Assembly (NCBI GenBank): GCA_937943045.1
Contig: CALEBN010000007.1
Coordinates: forward strand, 1 to 46,311
Source of the DNA: an uncultured Collinsella sp.
Lineage (GTDB): Bacteria > Actinomycetota > Coriobacteriia > Coriobacteriales > Coriobacteriaceae
Length of the DNA: 46,311 nucleotides
Reading direction: 5' to 3'
The notes below the pieces were generated by a model. It saw nothing but the letters and a program-made list of their open reading frames with translations. It did no database searches and was not told the DNA's origin. Shown here one piece after another: positions 7,952 through 14,231 of this stretch (position 1 is the stretch's first letter; each line of letters opens with the position of its first letter). The translations under genes and the position numbers were made by a program.

Positions 7952-8491
7952 TTAGTTGAAGAGGGGTTTTATGGCTGAGAGGTAGTCTTTGGCTACGTCC
8001 TCTTTTGGGGCTTGGAAGTTGTGCCAGGCCCACCATTGGACGGTGGCTACGAAGCTTGAGGCTATGTGGTGTAGTAAGAAACTGCGGTCCATGGTGGCTG
8101 CTGGGCCTGCGGGGTCGACGGGGACGGTTTCGGCTGCTCGGGACATGATGGTCTTACGTAGACAGTCGGCGAAGACGCGTGAGCCGGCGCCGGCTACGAG
8201 GGCTCGAACGCCCTGGCGGCGCTCCCAGAGGTTGTTGAGGATATGCTCGACCTGCACGAGCGGATCATCGAGGGGCGTACCGTCATCGTCGAGGGCATGG
8301 GTGCAGATATCGCACACGAGCTCAGCGAGTAGGTCATCTTTGCTCTTGAAGAGGCCGTAGAACGTGGCCCGACCCACATGGGCGCGAGCGATGATGTCAC
8401 CGACGGTGATCTTGCCGTAGTCCTCTTCGCGCAGCAGCTCGGAGAACGCCGCGACGATCGCAGCGCGGCTTTTTGCCTTGCGGGCATCCAT
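7952..8491 (-). CDS. TetR-family transcriptional regulator
   Basis: A 179-residue repressor-type protein. The N-terminal helix-turn-helix is clear: SRAAIVAAFSELLREEDYGK, then ITVGDIIARAHVGRATFY and FKSKDDLL at about 8-53. The C-terminal ligand domain is not recognisable to me beyond the family level. Its ATG lies 2 bases after the larC stop (TAG CC ATG), so translation is coupled to larC and the unit is larB-larC-tetR. Lactobacilli control lar genes with a Crp-like LarR, so a TetR here is a different solution. The likely role is control of the lar genes, but the ligand is unknown. Confidence 0.85.
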   Translation of the reverse strand: MDARKAKSRAAIVAAFSELLREEDYGKITVGDIIARAHVGRATFYGLFKSKDDLLAELVCDICTHALDDDGTPLDDPLVQVEHILNNLWERRQGVRALVAGAGSRVFADCLRKTIMSRAAETVPVDPAGPAATMDRSFLLHHIASSFVATVQWWAWHNFQAPKEDVAKDYLSAIKPLFN

Positions 8492-8493
8492 GG

Positions 8494-9390
8494 CTATGCG
8501 TCCGCGTGAACGAGCAGGCAGCGGAGCGTACCGGAGCAACCTTCGTAGGGGCGTTTGCCGGCGCCGTAGCCGACGGCTTCGATGCGGTAGCGTGAGGGCA
8601 GTTGGTCGGACGTGCGCAGCGCGGTGACGATGGCGGCGCCCGTCGGCGTCACGAGCTCGCCGGCGACCGGTGCAGGCGTGAGGGCGATATTGCCCGCCTG
8701 GCACAGGTTGACGACAGCGGGGACGGGAATGGGCATGAGGCCGTGGGCACAGTGGATGGTGCCGTGACCCTCGGAGAGCGACTCGACCACGATGTCCTCA
8801 ATACCAAGGTCGTCGAGGCAGATGGCGACAGAGCAGACGTCGACGATGGAGTCGACGGCGCCCACCTCGTGAAACAGGACGGTGTCGGGCGTTTTGCCGT
8901 GAGCCTTTGCCTCGGCATCGGCGAGTACGGAAAAAATGGCGAGGGCACGACGCTTGGCACCATCGCTTAGCCGCGAGCCATCGATGATGGCGGTGACATC
9001 CGCCAAAGAACGGTGGTGATGGTGGTGGGCGTGATGGTGACCCTCATGGTCATGCTCGTGGCAGTGCTCGTGTTCGTGCTCATCATGGTCATGATGGTGG
9101 TGCTCATGCTCGTGCATGTGCTCGGTGCCCGCTTCGTTGCCGTAGAGCCAGGCCATATCGTGATCGTGGTTCTCGAGCCCCTCTGCAAGCTGGACGTCGA
9201 AATCGCAGGCGTCGATGCCATGCTTGTTTACGCGCGTCACGGCGATCGAAAAGCCGTCGACCGGCAGCGTGGCGAGCTGTTCGCGTAGGTGCTCCTCGCT
9301 GGCGCCCAGGTCGAGCAGGGCCGCGACGGTCATATCGCCGCTGATGCCCGAGGTGCCATCGATGATAAGCGTGTGCTGATGGTTAGACAT
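8494..9390 (-). CDS. larC: LarC nickel insertase, N-terminal (LarC1) part only
   Basis: LarC inserts nickel into the pincer nucleotide cofactor of lactate racemase in a CTP-dependent reaction. This protein has 298 residues, against roughly 400 or more for full LarC. It shows the family start (IIDGTSGISGDMTVAALLDLGA), a very His-rich stretch at 91-126 (22 His in 36 residues, probably metal storage), FHEVGAVDSIVDV and PVAGELVTPTGAAI, and ends at TLRCLLVHADA, about where LarC1 ends. The C-terminal LarC2 domain is absent: the tetR start follows 2 bases after the stop, so no frameshifted remainder can lie downstream. LarC2 may be encoded elsewhere. It starts 11 bases after the larB stop. Confidence 0.88.
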   Translation of the reverse strand: MSNHQHTLIIDGTSGISGDMTVAALLDLGASEEHLREQLATLPVDGFSIAVTRVNKHGIDACDFDVQLAEGLENHDHDMAWLYGNEAGTEHMHEHEHHHHDHDEHEHEHCHEHDHEGHHHAHHHHHRSLADVTAIIDGSRLSDGAKRRALAIFSVLADAEAKAHGKTPDTVLFHEVGAVDSIVDVCSVAICLDDLGIEDIVVESLSEGHGTIHCAHGLMPIPVPAVVNLCQAGNIALTPAPVAGELVTPTGAAIVTALRTSDQLPSRYRIEAVGYGAGKRPYEGCSGTLRCLLVHADA

Positions 9391-9400
9391 GGAATGCTCC

Positions 9401-10183
9401 TTAACGGGCGCGGGGTGTGCCGGCGCTCAGATGATTGATAAGACTTGCCTGGTATGCGGCACCAAAGCCATTGTCGATATTGACGACCGAAACGCCGCTG
9501 GCGCAGGAGTTGAGCATGGCGAGCAGTGCGGCTACGCCACCAAAGCTCGCGCCGTAGCCCACGCTGGTGGGAACGGCAATGACCGGACAGCTCACCAGGC
9601 CGCCGATAACGCTTGCCAGCGCGCCTTCCATGCCGGCGATGGCGATGACCACCTGTGCCTGGGCAAGCTCCTCGGCATGCGCGAGCAGACGGTGCAGGCC
9701 GGCGACACCTACGTCGTAGAGACGATCGACCTCGTTGCCATAGAACTCGGCCGTCACTGCCGCCTCTTCGGCGACGGGCAGGTCGCTCGTGCCGGCGCAG
9801 GCGACGACGATGCGTCCGTTGCCGGTGGGGGAGGGCTTGCCTCCCACGAGGGCGAGCTGTGCGTCCGGGGCATATCCCAGGTCGATGCCGTTGTCGAGGA
9901 GCTCCGAGGTGCGGGCTGCCTTTTCGGCGTCCAGGCGCGTGACCAGGATGCGCTCCTGGCCGGCATTGCGCAGTGCTTCGATAATGGCGGCAACCTGCTC
10001 GGCGGTTTTACCGGCGCCGTAGACAACCTCGCCGGCTCCCTGGCGCACCCCGCGCGAAAGATCGAGCTGTGCAAAACCCAGGTCGGCGGTTGGCGCCGTC
10101 TGGATGCGCGTAAGGGCGACAGCCGGGGCGACTGCTCCGTCGGCAACATCGCTCAGCAATTGCTCAAGATCTCGCTTATCCAT
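9401..10183 (-). CDS. larB: LarB, NAAD carboxylase/hydrolase for the nickel-pincer cofactor
   Basis: LarB carboxylates the pyridinium ring of nicotinic acid adenine dinucleotide and cleaves the phosphoanhydride, the first step of the pincer cofactor. The protein has 260 residues. The C-terminal half resembles the PurE fold: YDVGVAGLHRLL, VVIAIAGMEGALASVIGGL, PVIAVPTSVGYGASFGG and NSCASGVSVVNIDNGFGA. The N-terminal half carries ADLGFAQLDLSRGVRQG and VVYGAGKT. The start at 10183 has AAGGGA about 7 bases upstream; an in-frame start 11 codons earlier is less likely. It is the first gene of larB-larC-tetR. LarE, which adds the sulfurs, is not in the window. Confidence 0.92.
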   Translation of the reverse strand: MDKRDLEQLLSDVADGAVAPAVALTRIQTAPTADLGFAQLDLSRGVRQGAGEVVYGAGKTAEQVAAIIEALRNAGQERILVTRLDAEKAARTSELLDNGIDLGYAPDAQLALVGGKPSPTGNGRIVVACAGTSDLPVAEEAAVTAEFYGNEVDRLYDVGVAGLHRLLAHAEELAQAQVVIAIAGMEGALASVIGGLVSCPVIAVPTSVGYGASFGGVAALLAMLNSCASGVSVVNIDNGFGAAYQASLINHLSAGTPRAR

Positions 10184-10226
10184 ATATGTTCCCTTCGACG
10201 GCGCAAAGTCTAGCACTCAAAGGGTA

Positions 10227-10260
10227 TGTTCCCGAACACTAAGACAAAATTGTTCGGAAA
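10227..10260. promoter_or_regulatory. Dyad upstream of larB, possible operator
   Basis: TGTTCCCGAACA (10227-10238) is itself a dyad. Its right part also pairs with TGTTCGGAAA at 10251-10260 (9 of 10). It lies between serB and larB, about 45-80 bases upstream of larB. It could be the operator of the TetR protein encoded in the operon, or a weak serB terminator; there is no T-run. Confidence 0.4.
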
Positions 10261-10297
10261 CTATAGGACAGACTGATTCAATTGTTAGACGGATCGG

Positions 10298-10933
10298 CTA
10301 GTCGCGCAGGATGATGTCCATGGCGAGCATCAGGTTGCGCTCGTCGATGGCAAACGGGGCAGCTTCGCGCGTCTTGGGCTTGGCGCAAAACGCGATGCCC
10401 GTGCCCGCGGCCTGAATCATGGGGATGTCGTTGGCGCCGTCGCCGATCGCGACGGTATGGGCCATATCGACGCCGCACTCAACTGCCCAGTCCAGCAGCT
10501 GGATGAGCTTGGACTCCTTGGTCACAATGCCGGCAGCCAACTTACCGGTGAGCTTGCCGTCCACGACTTCCAGGCGGTTGGCCAGGCAAAAATCGATGCC
10601 CGCGGCGGTCACGATTTTGTCGGCGACCTCGTGGAAGCCACCGCTTACCACGCCGACCTTCCAGCCCTTGCTGTGCGCCGATCGCACAAGCTCCAACGCG
10701 CCGGGGGTAAACGTCACGCGCGCAAAGGTGCGTTCGAACACGCTCTCATCCAAGCCGGCAAGCAGCCCCACGCGCTCCTCGAGCGCCTGCTTAAAGTCAA
10801 GCTCGCCGCGCATGGCGCGTTCGGTGATCTGTGCAACTTGCTCGCCCACGCCGGCCTCCTCGCCCAACAGGTCGATGACTTCCTGGTTGATGAGCGTGGA
10901 GTCGATATCCATAACGATGAGGCGTGCGGTCAT
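10298..10933 (-). CDS. serB: Phosphoserine phosphatase
   Basis: A HAD-superfamily phosphatase of 211 residues, expected to make serine from phosphoserine. Motif I is DIDSTL with Asp9 and Asp11, motif II is VVSGGFHEV, and motif III with the metal site is GDGANDIPMI; a Lys block (TKESK) lies between. The start at 10933 follows GGAAAGG. It lacks the N-terminal ACT domain of some SerB proteins. It lies upstream of larB on the same strand with a 114-base gap holding a dyad, so it is probably a separate unit. Confidence 0.88.
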   Translation of the reverse strand: MTARLIVMDIDSTLINQEVIDLLGEEAGVGEQVAQITERAMRGELDFKQALEERVGLLAGLDESVFERTFARVTFTPGALELVRSAHSKGWKVGVVSGGFHEVADKIVTAAGIDFCLANRLEVVDGKLTGKLAAGIVTKESKLIQLLDWAVECGVDMAHTVAIGDGANDIPMIQAAGTGIAFCAKPKTREAAPFAIDERNLMLAMDIILRD

Positions 10934-11100
10934 GACGGGCCTTTCCGAGTGCAGTTGTATTGGGGCACATTGTCGCACGCGGCGCGCCTTGGCGACGGCC
11001 AGGCCGCGTCAATTGTTTCGTCTCCGTCAAGTCTTTGGGCAAGAGTTACTTTTTCGCGGCACATCGACGCGGGTGCGATAAGATAGAACGCCGTGTCTGG

Positions 11101-11168
11101 CTGCGCGGTTTACGCAGGCTGGGCAAATCTGTACGACGCCGCCCGGAACGACACGGGGCGGCACAGAT
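11101..11168 (+). promoter_or_regulatory. Structured aspS leader
   Basis: Two hairpins precede the aspS ribosome site. CTGCG/CGCAG encloses 7 bases (11101-11117). ATCTGT/ACAGAT (11127-11132, 11163-11168) encloses a perfect GCCGCCC/GGGCGGC stem. The second ends 4 bases before AAAGGAGG. No T-box consensus is present. A possible -10 (TAAGAT, 11079-11084) lies upstream. Confidence 0.45.
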
Positions 11169-11189
11169 CCATAAAGGAGGATCACTGGT

Positions 11190-12977
11190 ATGAGCCAGAC
11201 CCGTCCCATCGATGAGCATTCCATGCACACCCGTACCTGCGGCGAGCTTCGCTTCGAGAACGTGGGCGAAGAGGTCACCCTCACCGGTTGGGTGAGCCGT
11301 CGCCGCGACCACGGCGGCCTCATCTTCTGCGACCTTCGCGACCGCGAGGGCATCACGCAGCTCACCTTCGACCCCGAGCACTCCGACGGCGATGCCTTTA
11401 AGATCGCCGAGACCATGCGTCCCGAGTGGCCCATCAAGATCCACGGCGTCGTGCGCGCCCGTGGCGAGGAGACCACCAACACTAAGCTCGCGACCGGCGA
11501 GATCGAGGTCCTGACCGACCACGCCGAGGTGCTCAACACGTCCGTCACCCCGCCGTTCCAGATCGAGGACGGCATCGAGACCAGCGAGGACACCCGCCTG
11601 CGCTATCGCTATCTGGACCTTCGTCGTCCCGAGATGATGGCCAACCTCAAGCTGCGCTCCGACTTCACCTTTGCCATTCGCGAGGCGCTGCACAACCGTG
11701 AGTTCATGGAGGTCGAGACGCCCTCCCTGTTCAAGTCCACGCCCGAGGGCGCCCGCGACTTCATCGTTCCCAGCCGTATTCAGCCGGGTAACTTCTACGC
11801 CCTGCCGCAGTCCCCGCAGCTCCTGAAGCAGCTGCTCATGGTCGGTGGCGTCGAGCGCTACTACCAGGTTGCCAAGTGCTTCCGCGACGAGGACCTGCGT
11901 GCCGACCGTCAGCCCGAGTTCACCCAGGTCGATATCGAGATGTCCTTCGTGGACCAGAACGACGTCATGAGTGCGCTCGAGGAAGTTCTGTCCGATGCCT
12001 TCGGCCGCATGGGCGTCGAGATGCCCACGCCGCTGCGTCGCATGAACTACTGGGAGGCCATGGACACCTATGGCTCCGACAAGCCCGATACCCGCTATGG
12101 CATGCACCTGGTCGACCTGACCGACATCTTTGCCAACTCCAAGTTCAAGGTCTTTGCGACTGCCGCGAACGAGGAGGGTTCTGTCGTCAAGGCCATCAAC
12201 GCCAAGGGCGCCGGTGCCTGGGCACGTGCCAAGATCGATAAGCTTGCCGGCGTGGCCTCCACGTTTGGCGCCAAGGGTCTGGCCTGGATCGCTTTTCGCG
12301 AGGACGGCTCCATCAACAGCCCCATCGTCAAGTTCTTCTCGGACGAGGAGATGGCCGCTCTGCGCGAGCGCATGGACGTCGAGCCCGGCGACCTTGTGAT
12401 GTTCGCCGCCGGCCCGCGCCTGCTCTCTGACGAGATTCTGGGCGGCATGCGTTCCCACATGGCCAACGCACTTGAGATCAAGCGCGAGGGCCACGACTTC
12501 CTGTGGGTCGTCAACTTCCCGCTGTTCCACTGGGATGAGGACCGCAAGGCCTATGCTGCCGAGCATCAGCCCTTTACCCTGCCGACCGAGACCGACATCG
12601 CCAAGATCGAGGCCGATCCTTTGGCGGCCGGTTCTTGCACCTACGACTTTGTCATGGACGGCTTTGAGGCCGGCGGCGGCGGTATGCGTATCCACAACGC
12701 CGAGATGCAGATGTCCATGCTCAAGCTCCTGGGCTTTACCGAGGAGCGCGCCGAGTCGCAGTTCGGCTTCCTCATGGAGGCGCTCAAGTTTGGTGCGCCC
12801 CCGATGGGCGGTTTTGCTCTGGGCCTGGACCGCGTGTGCATGCTGCTCACCGGCTCCGACTCCATCCGCGACGTCATGGCGTTCCCCAAGACGGCCAGCG
12901 GCTCCGACCTCATGTCGGGCGCCCCGAGTGCCGTTTCCGGCGCTCAGCTCAAGGACGTCAGCCTGCGTCTGATGTAG
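11190..12977 (+). CDS. aspS: Aspartate--tRNA ligase
   Basis: A class II synthetase of 595 residues, the usual bacterial length including the inserted GAD domain. Domains in order are the N-terminal OB-fold anticodon domain (GWVSRRRDHGGLIFCDLRDR), motif 1 (RYRYLDLRRPEM), motif 2 (YQVAKCFRDEDLRADRQPEFTQ), the GAD insert in the middle, and motif 3 (GGFALGLDRVCMLL) followed by VMAFPKTASGSDLM. Whether it charges only tRNA-Asp or also tRNA-Asn cannot be read here. The start at 11190 follows AAAGGAGG. A strong terminator follows. Confidence 0.97.
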   Translation: MSQTRPIDEHSMHTRTCGELRFENVGEEVTLTGWVSRRRDHGGLIFCDLRDREGITQLTFDPEHSDGDAFKIAETMRPEWPIKIHGVVRARGEETTNTKLATGEIEVLTDHAEVLNTSVTPPFQIEDGIETSEDTRLRYRYLDLRRPEMMANLKLRSDFTFAIREALHNREFMEVETPSLFKSTPEGARDFIVPSRIQPGNFYALPQSPQLLKQLLMVGGVERYYQVAKCFRDEDLRADRQPEFTQVDIEMSFVDQNDVMSALEEVLSDAFGRMGVEMPTPLRRMNYWEAMDTYGSDKPDTRYGMHLVDLTDIFANSKFKVFATAANEEGSVVKAINAKGAGAWARAKIDKLAGVASTFGAKGLAWIAFREDGSINSPIVKFFSDEEMAALRERMDVEPGDLVMFAAGPRLLSDEILGGMRSHMANALEIKREGHDFLWVVNFPLFHWDEDRKAYAAEHQPFTLPTETDIAKIEADPLAAGSCTYDFVMDGFEAGGGGMRIHNAEMQMSMLKLLGFTEERAESQFGFLMEALKFGAPPMGGFALGLDRVCMLLTGSDSIRDVMAFPKTASGSDLMSGAPSAVSGAQLKDVSLRLM

Positions 12978-13003
12978 GCAAGCGACTACATATTATTGCC
13001 CAC

Positions 13004-13038
13004 AACGAGGGAAGGACGCGTGCCTTCCCTCGTTTTTT
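13004..13038 (+). terminator. Terminator after aspS
   Basis: A 12-bp stem (13004-13015 with 13023-13034) has a 7-base loop and a T6 run. Confidence 0.9.
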
Positions 13039-13123
13039 ATGGGACGGGGGTGCGCCGGTAACGTACAATAACTACCACGTGGCTGGGTTTGCCGGCCGAA
13101 TGTGCGATGTCGTGGGAGGGGAC

Positions 13124-13372
13124 ATGGTCGAGTTTACAAAGACTATTAAAGATCCGTTGGGATTACATGCCCGCCCGGTTGCGCTGCTCTATGACATCAT
13201 TGCCAAGCATCGTAGCGACGTGTCAGTCAGTATCGGCGATCGCCACACGGATGGCCGCGACGTTATAGGGCTCATGGCACTCTGCGGCGAATGTGGCGAG
13301 GATGTCGTGTTCCGTGTTTCGGGCGTGGATGAGGCCTCCTGCGTCACGTCGATCAGAAACCTCTCGCTTTAA
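13124..13372 (+). CDS. HPr-family phosphocarrier protein with Asp46
   Basis: An 82-residue HPr-like protein. The active-site block LGLHARPVALL places His15 and Arg17 exactly as in Bacillus HPr. The regulatory Ser46 position (normally KSIMG) reads R45-D46-V47-I48-G49, so a fixed negative charge replaces the serine that HPr kinase modifies. The start at 13124 has GGGAGGGG about 2-9 bases upstream. No enzyme I gene is adjacent. It could carry phosphate in the PTS, or act mainly as a regulator that resembles HPr-Ser-P. The symbol is left empty because the PTS role is uncertain. Confidence 0.85.
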   Translation: MVEFTKTIKDPLGLHARPVALLYDIIAKHRSDVSVSIGDRHTDGRDVIGLMALCGECGEDVVFRVSGVDEASCVTSIRNLSL

Positions 13373-13379
13373 CCTCAAC

Positions 13380-13412
13380 AATGTGACAAAGGGACTGTCA
13401 CTTTGTCACATT
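13380..13412 (+). terminator. Hairpin after the HPr gene
   Basis: A 12-bp stem (AATGTGACAAAG with its complement at 13401-13412) is followed by TTATATT, 8 bases after the HPr stop. Probably the first of two tandem terminators. Confidence 0.6.
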
Positions 13413-13428
13413 TATATTGGCATCAAAA

Positions 13429-13466
13429 GGCACCGCAAAGAGATGGTCTTTGCGGTGCCTTTGTTT
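13429..13466 (+). terminator. Second terminator after the HPr gene
   Basis: A perfect 12-bp stem (13429-13440 with 13448-13459) has a 7-base loop and the tail TTTGTTT. Confidence 0.85.
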
Positions 13467-13509
13467 CGTATAGGAAACTTTTTCGAAATCTGAATGGGGA
13501 CCCTTTCCA

Positions 13510-13563
13510 AAAAGTTAACCACGTGTTAGTTTACTAAAGCGAACATAGGCGTGGTTAACTTTT
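13510..13563. promoter_or_regulatory. Inverted repeat before the feo genes
   Basis: Perfect 14-base arms (AAAAGTTAACCACG and its complement) enclose 26 bases containing TTAGT-TT-ACTAA, a small dyad resembling half of an iron-repressor box. It lies 43 bases before the first feoA. It may be an operator or an RNA hairpin. The GGTTAACTTT arm also resembles the outer arm of family A copy 2. Confidence 0.45.
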
Positions 13564-13605
13564 ACCGCGTCGATGTTGAGGACGAACTGACGTTAGGAGC
13601 CACTC

Positions 13606-13848
13606 ATGTCTTGCGGACCGCAGATGCCGGCCATGCCGCTTTCGATGGTAAAAGCGGGCGAAACCGTGCGCGTGTCTCGTGTAAAGGGCAATGAGGACAT
13701 GAAGCACCACCTCAAGGACCTCGGCTTTGTCGAGGGCAACGAAATCCACGTGGTGAGCTCGAGTGGCGCCAATATCATCGTCACCGTGCTGGGCGCACGC
13801 TTTGGCATCGATTCCAAGGTTGCCATGCACATCATGACCGTCGGTTAG
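13606..13848 (+). CDS. feoA: FeoA-domain protein, first copy
   Basis: An 80-residue SH3-like FeoA protein thought to support FeoB in ferrous iron uptake on the cytoplasmic side. The family pattern is visible: AGETVRVSRVKG, HHLKDLGFVEGNEIHVVS, a central strand pair and ARFGIDSKVAMHIMT. The N-terminus (MSCGPQMPAMPLS) carries a Cys and is longer than in the second copy. The start at 13606 follows TAGGAG. It is the first gene of feoA-feoA-feoB; the gap to the next gene is 39 bases. Confidence 0.9.
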   Translation: MSCGPQMPAMPLSMVKAGETVRVSRVKGNEDMKHHLKDLGFVEGNEIHVVSSSGANIIVTVLGARFGIDSKVAMHIMTVG

Positions 13849-13887
13849 TCCACAGCATTTGATAAAAACCGAAAGGGGGACAAGAGG

Positions 13888-14109
13888 ATGAAGACGTTGG
13901 GTGACGTTAAGGTGGGCGAGAGCTCTACCATCGTCAAGCTTCACGGTGAGGGCGCGCTTCGCCGCCATCTTATGGACCTGGGGCTCATCAAGGGCACTTC
14001 GTTCAAGGTCGTGAAGGTTGCACCGCTCGGTGATCCGGTCGAGATCAACGTGCGCGGCTACGAGCTTTCCATCCGCAAGGAGGAGGCGGCCGTCGTCGAG
14101 GTCCAGTAA
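13888..14109 (+). CDS. feoA: FeoA-domain protein, second copy
   Basis: A 73-residue FeoA protein: LGDVKVGESSTIVKL, LRRHLMDLGLIKGTSFKVVKV, APLGDPVEINVRGYELSIRKEEA. This is closer to the canonical FeoA pattern than the first copy. A strong ribosome site (AAAGGGGGACAAGAGG region) precedes the ATG. It is followed by a 122-base gap with a DtxR-like dyad and then feoB. Paired feoA genes before feoB are known in anaerobes. Confidence 0.92.
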   Translation: MKTLGDVKVGESSTIVKLHGEGALRRHLMDLGLIKGTSFKVVKVAPLGDPVEINVRGYELSIRKEEAAVVEVQ

Positions 14110-14137
14110 GGACTTGCGGCGCATATTTCTGCAGATA

Positions 14138-14157
14138 AAGTTAGGTTTTTCTAACTT
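14138..14157. promoter_or_regulatory. DtxR/IdeR-type iron box before feoB
   Basis: AAGTTAG-GTTTTT-CTAACTT is a perfect 7-bp dyad. Over 19 bases (TTAGGTTTTTCTAACTTAA) it matches the known IdeR/DtxR operator pattern TTAGGTTAGGCTAACCTAA at 15 positions by eye. It lies 74 bases before feoB. An iron-responsive operator is the best reading; a weak hairpin is the alternative. Confidence 0.5.
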
Positions 14158-14231
14158 AATGCAGCATTTTGAAGCACATTATCCAGCCTGCGCGGAGAAA
14201 GCAGCGCGGGCACACAAGGAAGAAGGATTGA

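Noticed and set aside
9001..9120. The CAT/GTG-rich repeat in larC as an assembly artefact
   Set aside because: It encodes an in-frame His-rich segment as known for nickel-handling proteins, and the reading frame continues normally on both sides.
8602..10213. Open frames on the + strand across larB and larC
   Set aside because: They are shadows of the - strand genes, with no ribosome sites and no recognisable domains.
10979..11189. T-box leader before aspS
   Set aside because: No AGGGUGGNACCGCG-like antiterminator motif and no specifier-loop arrangement could be found; only two plain hairpins.
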